Shown here: positions 9,559-19,656 of the stretch, one piece after another
Position numbering within the stretch: position 1 is the first letter of the stretch
Layout of the letters: each line of letters starts with the position of its first letter
NCBI GenBank assembly: GCA_022394775.1
Contig: JAGFCB010000095.1
Span: 1-64,000 of the forward strand
From: Candidatus Poribacteria bacterium
GTDB taxonomy: Bacteria > Poribacteria > WGA-4E > WGA-3G
Direction: 5' to 3'
Length of the DNA: 64,000 nucleotides
Translations under genes and position numbers: made by a program
Notes under the pieces: model-generated
The model's input: only the letters and a program-made list of their open reading frames with translations
What the model was told of the DNA's origin: nothing
Database searches by the model: none

Positions 9559-10138
9559 GCAGCACCAGCAGTTCGCATCTGCAGCACTCTTAGTCTTGAT
9601 GACGCTATTTGCGACTTTCGTGCTGAGTTGCGCACAAGAGGAAAAACAAGCACCTGCACCGCGCGCACGCCGCACAGGTACAGGCTCAACGATAACCGCA
9701 GCTAAATCACAGATTGATCCCGCAACTGCCGTAGCCGTTATTGAAACGGCAAAAGGCAATATTGAATTTGAATTTCTCGCAACCGAAGCACCCGAAACCT
9801 CTAAGAATTTCATCAAAAACGCGCAGGTGATGTATTACAAAGCTCAGAAGTTTAATCGCGCGGAAGAACTTCTCATCCAAGCAGGTTCAAAACTTGCCGC
9901 TGGCGATACGCTCCCTATTGAAAACGGCGCGAAAGAGATGTCGCGCGGCGTTGTCGCTATGGCAAAAGAAGAAGGCACCAGCGTCTCGTACGCATCCGAA
10001 TTCTTTATCTGCCGAGATAGCACTGTCCTTGATAGTGAGTACGCCATCTTTGGAAACGTCATCAGCGGGATGGATGTCGTTGATAGCATCGAGCAAGACG
10101 ACGCAATTATGAACATCACCATCCGAAGCAAGGAATAA
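9536..10138 (+). CDS. Divergent cyclophilin-like lipoprotein
   Basis: Lipobox (VLSCAQ), VIETAKGNIEFEFLATEAPETSKNFI...FGNVISGMDVVDSI; overlaps the previous gene by 23 nt. Confidence 0.8.
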   Translation: MLRQHQNKQHQQFASAALLVLMTLFATFVLSCAQEEKQAPAPRARRTGTGSTITAAKSQIDPATAVAVIETAKGNIEFEFLATEAPETSKNFIKNAQVMYYKAQKFNRAEELLIQAGSKLAAGDTLPIENGAKEMSRGVVAMAKEEGTSVSYASEFFICRDSTVLDSEYAIFGNVISGMDVVDSIEQDDAIMNITIRSKE

Positions 10139-10285
10139 CTATAAGTTATAAGTTATAAGTTACCTTCGGATGTTATCAACGCATCCTTGTAACTGCCATT
10201 ACCAAATTGCGGTCACGGTATTCACAAGAAACCGTTGATAAAGCACAAGCCAGACTTATAACTTATAACCAACAACTTATAACTA
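10137..10285. repeat. Nested palindromic element with AGTTATAAGTTATAAGTT arms
   Basis: Left arm at 10137-10162 mirrored by CTTATAACTTATAACC...ACTTATAAC at 10255-10283; inner imperfect inverted repeat TTATCAACG.../...CGTTGATAA. Confidence 0.65.
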
Positions 10286-10302
10286 CTAAAATGGAGGCAT
10301 AT

Positions 10303-10674
10303 ATGGCATTAACTGTTATTCGTACGGCGCGCCCAAGCCCTGTTTGGCAGGAAAGTTACGTGCGTGTGAAAAAAGGACAACGACTCGTTATTGACGGAGA
10401 AGGGGCGTGGTCACCAGATTTACAAAACCGGACAGGCTGGTGCGGTGCTGATGGCGTTCCGAAGACCCCGGGCGCCAACGATTATCTACTTCCCGGTGCT
10501 AATATCGGTGCACTGATCGCGAAGATCGGAAATACCGTTTTCGCTGTCGGTTCGCGCTATGACAACCCGGCTCCCGCTGACGGCGTTATCTTTCTCGCTA
10601 TGAACGAAAATCCACAAAACAATAACCAAGCAGGAAGTCTACTCGCACAAATCATTATCTTTGATGACGAATAG
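10303..10674 (+). CDS. PA-IL (LecA)-like lectin-fold small protein
   Basis: Similar layout to Pseudomonas PA-IL: VKKGQRLVIDGEGAWS...ALIAKIGNTVFAVGS...GVIFLAMNE...NNQAGSLLAQI; true start likely near 10291-10303. Confidence 0.55.
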   Translation: MALTVIRTARPSPVWQESYVRVKKGQRLVIDGEGAWSPDLQNRTGWCGADGVPKTPGANDYLLPGANIGALIAKIGNTVFAVGSRYDNPAPADGVIFLAMNENPQNNNQAGSLLAQIIIFDDE

Positions 10675-10733
10675 CAACCTTCCTACAACGCACCTTATAC
10701 ATATTGGACACATCAGAATCAGGAGCAAGTTAC

Positions 10734-11111
10734 ATGGAAGAAGCCACTGCTCAGGAAGAAACACAACAACTTCCACCTGTCGATTTTATTAGCTATCTTA
10801 CGAACCTCGTAGAAACCGGGCAGCTCTATTTACAAGGGGTCCCTAACCCTGAAACAGAGGAGGTCGTTATAAACCTCCCAATTGTGAAACATATTATTGA
10901 TACTATTGAGATGCTCGAAGAAAAGACGAAAGGTAACCTCACTGCCCCGGAAGCCAACTTCCTGACAAATACACTCTATGAACTCAGAATGGGCTATATC
11001 CGCGTTGCCAGTAGCCAAGAAGCAGCGGCACAACAGGCGGCAGCTGAAGAAACTGAAATAGAAGCCCCCCCTAACGAAACCGAAAATGTTTCCGAACCGG
11101 AGGCACAGTAA
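10734..11111 (+). CDS. DUF1844 family protein
   Basis: VDFISYLTNLVETGQLYLQG...NLPIVKHIIDTIEMLEEKTKGNLTAPEANFLTNTLYELRMGYI. Confidence 0.75.
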   Translation: MEEATAQEETQQLPPVDFISYLTNLVETGQLYLQGVPNPETEEVVINLPIVKHIIDTIEMLEEKTKGNLTAPEANFLTNTLYELRMGYIRVASSQEAAAQQAAAEETEIEAPPNETENVSEPEAQ

Positions 11112-11202
11112 CCGCACATCACAAATCTGAAAACCGCCGATTTTCGTGAATTATCTACCAAAAATGGGGTTAACTCCATTAAACTTTCAAGGAGTACCAT
11201 TT

Positions 11203-12258
11203 ATGGAATTCTATCACGGCACAACACTCAGCAGCGCCAGAGGTATTATCGAAAACGGGTTTCGGCCACGCGGCGGTGCCGTCTGGTTCACAACAAATTG
11301 GAACTACGCTAAAAATCGAGCGGAGCAAAAGGCGCGCCGAAAAAATGGTAAGCCTGTCGTCCTGAAAACCGAACTGGAGATTGAAGCACTTCGCACATCC
11401 CTTGGTAACGGCAAAATTCACGGACGGGGCGGTATTGTAGCGATTCGCGAACGGTTATCTGTTGAACTCCTACAGTCCAACGTTTTTGAGTTGTTAGCGT
11501 GTCCAGTCGCACTTTCTCAATGGATTAACTATCAACTCGGACGTTACGCCCACAACGGCGTAAGCCAAAACCACTGGGGCATCGTAAGGTTAGCGCACTG
11601 GATGAATAACCGGATGAAATCTGGCACAGGAAATCGTATCAGCCTGCAAGAATTTTTTGAAAAAGGTAGACAATGGCTACCCGCATTCTTTGACAAAATT
11701 CCGTTCAACCCTGAAGGACTCCCCATTCAACATCTTCAGAATGATGCGATTGCAGTCCGTGTGCTTTACACCGACACACAAGAAGCACCACGCCAGTTCT
11801 CGGAACTGGATACACAATACACCAAGGCGATAGCAGACATTTCCGATGGAAAACCTAAACAGCGGATGCGAGGTCTTCAATTCCTTGAAAAAGTTGGAAC
11901 AGAAGAACTCTTTGATTGGTGCGTACTGCAGCTTGAAGATGAATCGGTGGATGTCGTATGCAACGCTTTGCGAATCATGTGCCGTTGTGATGACGGTTAT
12001 ACCGCTCCTATTCTGCCGCACGCCGAATCGGAAAACAGACGTATCCGCGCCGGTGCACTCGCAGCACTCGCAAAACACGCTGCAGACGATAGTGAACGTT
12101 GGTTTGAGCGCGGGCTTAAAGACCCAGCGGCGTGCGTACGTATGGAAGTCGCAAAACTTTTACCCACGCTTAATAGAATCGAGTATCAAGACCTTTTTGA
12201 CATTGCCCGACATGACCCAAACCCAGCCGTTAAACACTTTGCTAAGAAACGGCATTAA
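11203..12258 (+). CDS. Protein with N-terminal ART/KptA-like 'YHGT' domain and C-terminal HEAT-like repeats
   Basis: RBS AAGGAG then MEFYHGTTLSSARGIIENGFRPRGGAVWFTTNWNYAKNRA; C-terminal alpha-repeat pattern. Confidence 0.6.
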   Translation: MEFYHGTTLSSARGIIENGFRPRGGAVWFTTNWNYAKNRAEQKARRKNGKPVVLKTELEIEALRTSLGNGKIHGRGGIVAIRERLSVELLQSNVFELLACPVALSQWINYQLGRYAHNGVSQNHWGIVRLAHWMNNRMKSGTGNRISLQEFFEKGRQWLPAFFDKIPFNPEGLPIQHLQNDAIAVRVLYTDTQEAPRQFSELDTQYTKAIADISDGKPKQRMRGLQFLEKVGTEELFDWCVLQLEDESVDVVCNALRIMCRCDDGYTAPILPHAESENRRIRAGALAALAKHAADDSERWFERGLKDPAACVRMEVAKLLPTLNRIEYQDLFDIARHDPNPAVKHFAKKRH

Positions 12259-12330
12259 ACTGGAAAATTACAATAATTTCCTTGTAAACGCGCTATGGTC
12301 GGCTCAAGCGCAGCACTATGAAAGCGGAGA

Positions 12331-13341
12331 ATGAATTATCAACGCAAGATTATAATCGCTTTAGCGATGCTCATAGGCTTGCTCGTGACCGGAACAGCCG
12401 GTTACTTACTGCTTGAAAGAGATGGCGGGTGGCATCTTCTGGACGCAGTCTATATGACTGTCATTACGCTCACAACCGCAGGACACGAAGATCTCGGAAT
12501 GAGCGACAATGGACGTATTTTCACGATACTCCTTCTCGTCGGCGGGTTCGGGGTGTTCACCTATAGCGTCACTGTCGCTACCGCATTTCTAATCGAAGGA
12601 CAACTCCAAAGTTTTTTCAGGCAACAAAAAATGATCCGAACTGTCGATAAATTATCAAATCACTATATTATTTGTGGACTCGGCGATACCGGCGTACATG
12701 TACTCGATGAAATGCTGAAGGCAGACGTCGATTTTGTCGGTATTGAATTCGAGGAAGAACGATTAATCCACCTTTCTGACACACGAAATTTTCCATATCT
12801 TCACGGCGATGCGACTGATGACGAGCTGCTCACACGTGCGGGTATCTCGCGCGCACGCGGACTCGTCACATGCCTCAGCCGCGATCAAGATAATCTATTC
12901 GTCGTAATCTCCGCGAGAAAATTAAATCCGCACTTACAAATAGCCTCCAAAGCCGTTGAAGATAACTCACCCGGAAAACTCGTTACTGCGGGCGCAGATG
13001 AAGTCATCCTGCCGGATCATATTGGGGGTCTTCGTCTCGCGTCAAGTATACTCTACCCACACCTCGTAGAATTTCTGGAAAATATTACGCAAAATCAGCA
13101 AGAAACCCATTTCGCTGAATCCATTATCCAAGGAAATTCCACATTAGACGGGATTTCTCTCAAAACCGCTAATATCCAAGAACATACCGGATTGGTCGTC
13201 GTCGCCATCCGGGATAATGACGGGACATTCCTCTATAATCCGCCAGGAGATAAGAAAATTCAAGCCGGTGACGCCCTATTAGTAATATCAAATCAGAGAC
13301 AGTTACAAATATTACACAAGCTTACAGGAGATTCCAGTTAG
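12331..13341 (+). CDS. Two-TM potassium channel-like protein with TrkA-N/C (RCK) domains
   Basis: TM-P loop-TM, then HYIICGLGDTGVHVLDEM (Rossmann) and TrkA-C domain. Confidence 0.88.
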   Translation: MNYQRKIIIALAMLIGLLVTGTAGYLLLERDGGWHLLDAVYMTVITLTTAGHEDLGMSDNGRIFTILLLVGGFGVFTYSVTVATAFLIEGQLQSFFRQQKMIRTVDKLSNHYIICGLGDTGVHVLDEMLKADVDFVGIEFEEERLIHLSDTRNFPYLHGDATDDELLTRAGISRARGLVTCLSRDQDNLFVVISARKLNPHLQIASKAVEDNSPGKLVTAGADEVILPDHIGGLRLASSILYPHLVEFLENITQNQQETHFAESIIQGNSTLDGISLKTANIQEHTGLVVVAIRDNDGTFLYNPPGDKKIQAGDALLVISNQRQLQILHKLTGDSS

Positions 13342-13398
13342 TCAGCACCCTACTGAAGACTGAATGCCTCTTACCACAAATTGGAAGGAAACACTCGT

Positions 13399-14937
13399 AT
13401 GCTCGCAACCGTTTTAAGCAGCGCATTGCTTGGAATTGATGCCTATATCGTAAAAGTCGAAGTAGATGTCGCTAGCGGACTTCCCTCTTTCAGTACCGTC
13501 GGGTTACCCGACAGTGCGATCAAAGAAAGCAGAGATCGGGTTACCGCAGCCATTAAAAACTCTGGGTTCTACTTCCCTCAAACCCGAATCACGGCGAACC
13601 TCGCACCTGCAGACATCCGAAAAGCTGGCTCAGCGTTTGACCTTCCGATCGCAATCGGCGTTATGGCTGCCACCAATCAAGTAAATCCCGCAAAACTCGA
13701 AAATGCTATGATTTTGGGTGAACTCGCACTTGACGGAAACATCCGGGGCATACAAGGTGGGCTCCCGATCGCAATCGCCGCAAAAGAAAACGGTATACAG
13801 CATCTTATCTTGCCCGCTGAAAACGCTAAAGAAGCCGCAATCGTGGACGGTGTGAACGTCTATCCGGTCGCGAGCCTATCAGAGACTGTCGCGTTCCTGA
13901 ACTCAGAAAAAGAGATAGCACCAGAACCCTATACACTCAATACCAATGAACACAAGGAACATGCCGAAAAACATCTTGATCTACTCGATGTCAAAGGGCA
14001 AGAGCACGTTAAACGCGCCATTGAAGTCGCCGCTGCAGGTGGACATAATCTGATTATGATTGGACCGCCCGGCTCTGGAAAGACGATGATCGCGAAGCGG
14101 ATCCCGTCAATTCTTCCCAGACTCTCAATGGATGAATCCTTAGAAACGACAAAGATCCAAAGTATCATGGGTACCCTACCGAGCGATACACCGCTCGTTG
14201 TAACGCGCCCTTATCGTTCACCACATCATACTATTTCTGACGCAGGCTTAATCGGTGGCGGCAACGTGCCACGCCCAGGCGAAGTCAGTCTCGCACACAA
14301 CGGTGTGCTTTTTTTAGACGAACTCCCCGAATTCCGACGGAACGTCCTTGAAGTGATGCGGCAGCCCCTTGAAGACCGACGCGTGACTATCTCGCGCGCA
14401 GCAGCATCGCTTACTTATCCCGCAAATTTTATGCTCGTCGCAGCGATGAACCCGTGCCCTTGTGGATTTTTCAGTGATCCAAACCGAGATTGTAAGTGCA
14501 CACCGAACCAAATTCAGAACTATGTCTCCCGTATCTCCGGTCCCCTGTTAGATAGAATCGACATTCAAGTCGAAGTTCCCGCAGTAAAATATGCCGAACT
14601 CTCTGCTGAAATAACCGGTGAACCCTCAACGCAAGTCCAAGAACGCGTCGAAGAAGCACGTCAGATCCAACAACAACGTTTCGCAGACACAACAATACAC
14701 GCCAACGCAACCATGGAATCGAAGCAGATACGGGAGTATTGTAAAGTCGATGATCAAGCGCAAGATCTGCTACGGGTCGCTATTAACCAACTCGGATTAA
14801 GTGCCCGTGCCTACGACCGAATTCTGAAGGTCGCACGCACCATCGCAGACTTGGACCGAAACCCGAATATAGAAACCGTCCATGTCTCCGAAGCCATACA
14901 ATACCGGAGTTTAGATAGAAGTTTTTGGGAAAAATAA
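13399..14937 (+). CDS. comM: YifB/ComM family Mg-chelatase-like AAA ATPase
   Basis: [57 protein letters not shown]. Confidence 0.95.
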   Translation: MLATVLSSALLGIDAYIVKVEVDVASGLPSFSTVGLPDSAIKESRDRVTAAIKNSGFYFPQTRITANLAPADIRKAGSAFDLPIAIGVMAATNQVNPAKLENAMILGELALDGNIRGIQGGLPIAIAAKENGIQHLILPAENAKEAAIVDGVNVYPVASLSETVAFLNSEKEIAPEPYTLNTNEHKEHAEKHLDLLDVKGQEHVKRAIEVAAAGGHNLIMIGPPGSGKTMIAKRIPSILPRLSMDESLETTKIQSIMGTLPSDTPLVVTRPYRSPHHTISDAGLIGGGNVPRPGEVSLAHNGVLFLDELPEFRRNVLEVMRQPLEDRRVTISRAAASLTYPANFMLVAAMNPCPCGFFSDPNRDCKCTPNQIQNYVSRISGPLLDRIDIQVEVPAVKYAELSAEITGEPSTQVQERVEEARQIQQQRFADTTIHANATMESKQIREYCKVDDQAQDLLRVAINQLGLSARAYDRILKVARTIADLDRNPNIETVHVSEAIQYRSLDRSFWEK

Positions 14938-16082
14938 AAGGAACGATTTTGATGAAAACGAAGTTTTTATTTTCAATTGTCTTGGCATTATTTTTAATTT
15001 TCAATATACATTTACCGACTGCTTTCGCCCAAGACTACACAACGTGGAATTTACCCAAAGGGGCAAAAGCACGCCTCGGTAAAGGCATTGTAAACGATAT
15101 TGTGTATACCCCGGATGGTACACGTCTTGAAGTTGTGAGTGGCGCTGGTATTTGGGTATACGACGTAGCGACTGGTGAAACACTTGATTTGCTCACGGGA
15201 CATACGGAGCGGATCCGTCGTAGTGTAGCGTTCAGTCCGGATGGACAAACATTTGCGAGTGGGGATTACAAGACTATTAATTTATGGGATGCGAAAACGG
15301 GCCAACACAAGAAAACACTCATAGAACATACGGATAAAGTCTATAGCGTAGCGTTCAGTCCGGATGGACAAACACTCGCCAGTGGGAGTTCAGACGAGAC
15401 TATCCGTTTATGGGATGCGAAAACGGGTCAACACAAGAAAACGCTTATAGGACATACGGATGCGGTCGACAGTGTAGCGTTCAGTCCGGATGGACAAACG
15501 CTTGCGAGTGGGAGTTGGGATGAGACTATCCGTTTATGGGATGTGAAAACGGGGCAACACAAGAAAACACTCACAGGACATGCGGATTGGGTCAGTATTG
15601 TAGCGTTCAGTCCGGATGGACAAACACTCGCGAGTCGGAGTGATGACGCAACTATCCGTTTATGGGATGCGAAAACGGGGCAACACAAGAAAACACTTAC
15701 AGGACATGCGAGTTTTGGCAGCGTAGCGTTCAGTCCGGATGGGCAAACACTCGCCAGTGGGAGTTGGGAGAGCACTATCCGTTTATGGGATATGAACACA
15801 GGGCAACACAAGAAAACACTCACAGGACATGCGGGTCAGGTCTGCGTAGCGTTCAGTCCAGATGGACAAACACTCGCCAGTGGGGGTGATGACGCAACCA
15901 TCCGTTTATGGGATGCGAAAACGGGGCAACACAAGAAAACACTCACAGGACATACAGATACGGTCGAGAGTGTAGCGTTCAGTCCGGATGGGCAAACACT
16001 CGCGAGCGGGAGTGGGGATGGCACAGTGCTGTTGTGGCACGTCACACCTATGCCAACCACCCACAACCTGGAGAAAGATTAA
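14925..16082 (+). CDS. Secreted WD40-repeat protein
   Basis: Signal peptide; at least 7 near-identical WD units ([14 protein letters not shown]...[19 protein letters not shown]). Confidence 0.92.
   Translation: MGKIKGTILMKTKFLFSIVLALFLIFNIHLPTAFAQDYTTWNLPKGAKARLGKGIVNDIVYTPDGTRLEVVSGAGIWVYDVATGETLDLLTGHTERIRRSVAFSPDGQTFASGDYKTINLWDAKTGQHKKTLIEHTDKVYSVAFSPDGQTLASGSSDETIRLWDAKTGQHKKTLIGHTDAVDSVAFSPDGQTLASGSWDETIRLWDVKTGQHKKTLTGHADWVSIVAFSPDGQTLASRSDDATIRLWDAKTGQHKKTLTGHASFGSVAFSPDGQTLASGSWESTIRLWDMNTGQHKKTLTGHAGQVCVAFSPDGQTLASGGDDATIRLWDAKTGQHKKTLTGHTDTVESVAFSPDGQTLASGSGDGTVLLWHVTPMPTTHNLEKD
15195..16035 (+). repeat. Near-identical tandem WD40-coding units, period about 120-126 bp
   Basis: GTAGCGTTCAGTCCGGATGGACAAACACTCGC and ACTATCCGTTTATGGGATGCGAAAACGGGGCAACACAAGAAAACACT recur almost unchanged. 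Confidence 0.92.
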
Positions 16083-16087
16083 AACGA

Positions 16088-16374
16088 CAACCGTCTTTCA
16101 AAACTACCCGAACCCGTTTAATCCGGAGACGTGGTTCCCGTATCGGTTAGGGGCAGCTGTAGACGTGACGTTGCGTATCTATTCAGTAGATGGCGGACTG
16201 ATTCGGACGTTAACGTTAGAAAATTAGGAGGCAGGTCTGTACGTTAGCAAAAGCCGTGCAGCCCATTGGGATGGCAGAAACGAACGCGGTGAACCCGTGG
16301 CAAGTGGGCTCTATTTCTATACGTTCACTGCTGGGGATTTCACGTCAACATGGCAGATACTACTCCGCAAATAG
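16088..16374 (+). pseudogene. Detached FlgD-type / T9SS-like C-terminal domain of the WD40 protein
   Basis: Frame +1 reads TTTVFQNYPNPFNPETWFPYRLGAAVDVTLRIYSVDGGLIRTLTLEN*EAGLYVSKSRAAHWDGRNERGEPVASGLYFYTFTAGDFTSTWQILLRK*; out of frame with the WD40 ORF plus an amber stop. Confidence 0.8.
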
Positions 16375-16506
16375 CCAGATAAGAAGATTCCCCGTTTGCC
16401 TTATCCGCGCTGAATGTGCGTCCGGTCAGCACGGAATAAAGGGGAGTTACAATTGTTATGAGAATTATTCAAATGGAGATGTTATACTATAAGAGCGAGG
16501 AGGAAA

Positions 16507-17859
16507 ATGCAACCCAATTTTATTATTTTTCTAACAGATGACCAAGGATACGGCGATCTGTCTTGTATGGGCGCGACCGATTTCCAAACGCCACACCTCG
16601 ACAGAATGGCAGCCGAGGGGGCCCGCTTCACGGATTGGTATTCAAATTCACCCGTCTGCTCGCCTTCACGCGCAGCATTGCTAACAGGGCGATACCCGTG
16701 CCACGCCGGTGTCCGCTCCATTTTAGCAGGGCATCGCACCGCTACAGGACTGCCGCCTTCTGTGCCGACACTCGCGACAGCACTGAAAGAACGCGGCTAC
16801 TACACCGCGATGTCCGGAAAATGGCATTTAGGACTCGCCGAAGGCTCACGTCCGGAACACCACGGCTTCGACGATTGGTTCGGATTTATGGCGGGCTGTA
16901 TCGACTTCTTCTCACATATCTTCTACTGGGGCTTAGGGCAACGCGGCATCGACCAGACCCACGACCTCTGGGAAAACGGCGCAGAAATTTACCGAAACGG
17001 CGAATACTTCACCGAACTCATTACCGAATACGCTGTTAGATATATCCGTAAATCTGTTGAACTCGGCAAGCCTTTTTTTCTCTATGTGCCTTACAACGCA
17101 CCACATTATCCGATGCACGCACCACAAAAATACGTGGATCGGTTCCCGAATTTACCGTGGGATAGGCAGATTATGGCAGCGATGCTCAGCGCCGTTGACG
17201 ATAGCGTGGGCGAAATTTTCGCGGAATTAGAACGGCTTGGACTCGCAGACAACACGTTCTCCTATTTCCAGAGCGACAACGGCCCCTCGCGTGAAACCCG
17301 AAACTGGCTGGACGGCACGCAGGATCCGTATTATGGCGGCACGGCGGGGAAACTAAAAGGGCATAAATTCAGCCTCTATGAAGGCGGTATCCGTTCACCC
17401 GGAATTATGAACTGGCCCCAGCAAATCCCCGCAGGACAGGTAATCAGTGAAGTCGGTGCAGCAATGGATGTCTTTCCGACCTTCCTCGCTGCAGCAGGCG
17501 GAGATCCTGCCGAGTATGAACTTGATGGACTCGACATCCTACCCACAGTGACAAACGGTGAACTCACGCCGCATCGCGAGGTCTACTGGGAGATGGGTAA
17601 GCAGACGGCTGTGCGGCGCGGCAATTGGAAGCTCGTCCTTAACGGTCAACTTGTAGAAGGTGCACCGCCCGAAGACGATGTGCATCTCGCTGATCTCGAA
17701 GCCGATATGGGTGAAACAGAGAATCTGAAAGAGGCACACCCTGAATTGACTGCTGAACTGACAAACGCAGCCCAAACATGGCGCGAAGGCATCGAAACAC
17801 ACTGGGAAACCAACTGGGTAAATCCGAACGGAACAACCGGTTATACCAAGGAAAAGTAA
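16507..17859 (+). CDS. Type I sulfatase (arylsulfatase family)
   Basis: FIIFLTDDQGYGDLSCMG and C-S-P-S-R motif (VCSPSRAALLTGR). Confidence 0.93.
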   Translation: MQPNFIIFLTDDQGYGDLSCMGATDFQTPHLDRMAAEGARFTDWYSNSPVCSPSRAALLTGRYPCHAGVRSILAGHRTATGLPPSVPTLATALKERGYYTAMSGKWHLGLAEGSRPEHHGFDDWFGFMAGCIDFFSHIFYWGLGQRGIDQTHDLWENGAEIYRNGEYFTELITEYAVRYIRKSVELGKPFFLYVPYNAPHYPMHAPQKYVDRFPNLPWDRQIMAAMLSAVDDSVGEIFAELERLGLADNTFSYFQSDNGPSRETRNWLDGTQDPYYGGTAGKLKGHKFSLYEGGIRSPGIMNWPQQIPAGQVISEVGAAMDVFPTFLAAAGGDPAEYELDGLDILPTVTNGELTPHREVYWEMGKQTAVRRGNWKLVLNGQLVEGAPPEDDVHLADLEADMGETENLKEAHPELTAELTNAAQTWREGIETHWETNWVNPNGTTGYTKEK

Positions 17860-17860
17860 A

Positions 17861-18604
17861 GTGCTAACTGATACTCAAGATGCCTACGGACACCTGATTG
17901 CTGACCATCACAACGGTAGAAAAAACGTCGAAATCGTGGAGCGAGAAGACGGATATATTGATACAAGCAGCCTGGGACCTCGTAACTATTTCGCTGAATA
18001 TGAAGACTGGTCTGAGCATCAAAAAAGCGCGATAGGACATGCCACAGGTCGCGTCTTAGATATCGGATGCGGTGCAGGACGGCACTGTCTCTACCTCCAA
18101 GAACACGGACACGATGTTTTAGGAACCGACATCTCGCCGTTGGCTATTCAGACCTGCCAATGCCGAGGCGTCAAAAACGCGCTTGTTATGCCTGTCACGC
18201 AGTTGAGTTCTAAAATTGGCACTTTCGATACAATTCTCATGATGGGACATAACTTCGGACTCGCTGGAAGTTATAAAAGAGCAAAATGGCTACTGAAACG
18301 TTTCACTGCCATGACAACAGATACCGCAAAAATTATCGCTGAAACAATGGATCCTTATCAAACAACAGAACCCGGACACTTAGCCTATCATCAATTCAAC
18401 CGAGATAGAGGGAGGATGAGCGGCCAGCTAAAACTGCGGGTGCGCTACAAACAACACGCGACACCTTGGTTTGACTACCTGTTTGTTTCAAAAGAGGAAA
18501 TGGTAGACATCCTTGACAGCACACCGTGGAAGGTTGAATCCTATATCGATTCAACCGACGCACCAACTTATATCACAATCTTAACCAAACGTGTGCATCA
18601 CTGA
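17861..18604 (+). CDS. Class I SAM-dependent methyltransferase
   Basis: VLDIGCGAGRHCLYLQEHGHDVLGTDISPLAI. Confidence 0.85.
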   Translation: MLTDTQDAYGHLIADHHNGRKNVEIVEREDGYIDTSSLGPRNYFAEYEDWSEHQKSAIGHATGRVLDIGCGAGRHCLYLQEHGHDVLGTDISPLAIQTCQCRGVKNALVMPVTQLSSKIGTFDTILMMGHNFGLAGSYKRAKWLLKRFTAMTTDTAKIIAETMDPYQTTEPGHLAYHQFNRDRGRMSGQLKLRVRYKQHATPWFDYLFVSKEEMVDILDSTPWKVESYIDSTDAPTYITILTKRVHH

Positions 18605-18651
18605 GATTCTGCTGGCAAGCTTTCTAACCTTGCTCAAAAACGAGATATGCC

Positions 18652-19530
18652 ATGATCCTTTTTAAATTTGCCTTCATCACGGATACACATCTCTACCCGA
18701 ACTCACCGCAGAATTTCGCAGGTGGGTTACAACAGCAAAAAAATAGCCTCGCGCTCTACGAAAAGTTAGTTGAACAACTGAACGCCTTTGAACCTGCATT
18801 CGTAATTCACGGCGGCGATATTGTATGTGGCGGCAATAGTTTTGATATGTCCGCGGAAGAATACGAAGCTGCACTCGATAGCGCAGAACAACTCGGAACG
18901 CGCATAAATGCACCGTGCTATTATATACCCGGAAACCACGACTTGCACCCGGAAACCGGTGCCAAAGATTCCTATTTAGCACACTTTGGTATCAACGGCA
19001 TGGGGTCGGTCTGTTTTGTTCATGAAGACATTCGATTTATTCTCCTCGATTCGCAAGAGGTACCGAAAGATTTAACACACGGATATATCAGTACCAACCA
19101 ATTGGCATGGGCAGAACGTGAATTGAAAAGGGCACGAGATTACGACGAAGAGGTTTTCATCTTCTCGCACCAACTCCCTTTTCCAAGTGTGGAATTTCAG
19201 GGCATCGGTTCAAGAGTCGCGAACTCTGCGGAATTTCTCGAAATCACCGCCCCCTTTGAAAAACAGATTTTAGCATTCTTTTGTGGCCATCTGCATCTCA
19301 ACCGCGTCTTCAGGGAGCAAGGGATGCTGTGCGTTGTCTCTTCCGGCATTATTTGTTACCCGATGATGTGGCGACAAGTCCTTGTTTATTCGGATAGAGT
19401 TGAGGTGAATTCCGTGCCCGTCGATCTGCCGCATGTCGTTGCTGAATCAGAAGCAGCTCAACCGGACAATACGCCCTATCTTTTGGGGCGGGACCGAGAT
19501 TTAAATTTCAGTATCCCACGGACCCCCTAA
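18652..19530 (+). CDS. Calcineurin-like metallophosphoesterase
   Basis: FITDTHLY, HGGDIVCGG, YYIPGNHDLH, FCGHLHLN. Confidence 0.9.
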   Translation: MILFKFAFITDTHLYPNSPQNFAGGLQQQKNSLALYEKLVEQLNAFEPAFVIHGGDIVCGGNSFDMSAEEYEAALDSAEQLGTRINAPCYYIPGNHDLHPETGAKDSYLAHFGINGMGSVCFVHEDIRFILLDSQEVPKDLTHGYISTNQLAWAERELKRARDYDEEVFIFSHQLPFPSVEFQGIGSRVANSAEFLEITAPFEKQILAFFCGHLHLNRVFREQGMLCVVSSGIICYPMMWRQVLVYSDRVEVNSVPVDLPHVVAESEAAQPDNTPYLLGRDRDLNFSIPRTP

Positions 19531-19656
19531 TCTTGTTAGTAACAACAGCGCAATCTTGAAAAGGAGGCAATCAGTTGGGAGCTTATCAGAAGACCTGGTC
19601 GTTATCAGATATCGCTTTAACTGATAACTGATAACCGATAACTGGCAACTATTAAA

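Noticed and set aside
15428-15823. Repetitive antisense ORF opposite the WD40 gene ([16 protein letters not shown]...)
   Set aside because: Artefact of translating the WD40 DNA repeats on the opposite strand.
15195-16035. CRISPR-like regular repetition
   Set aside because: Period about 120-126 bp, in-frame WD40 coding units, no spacer/repeat alternation.
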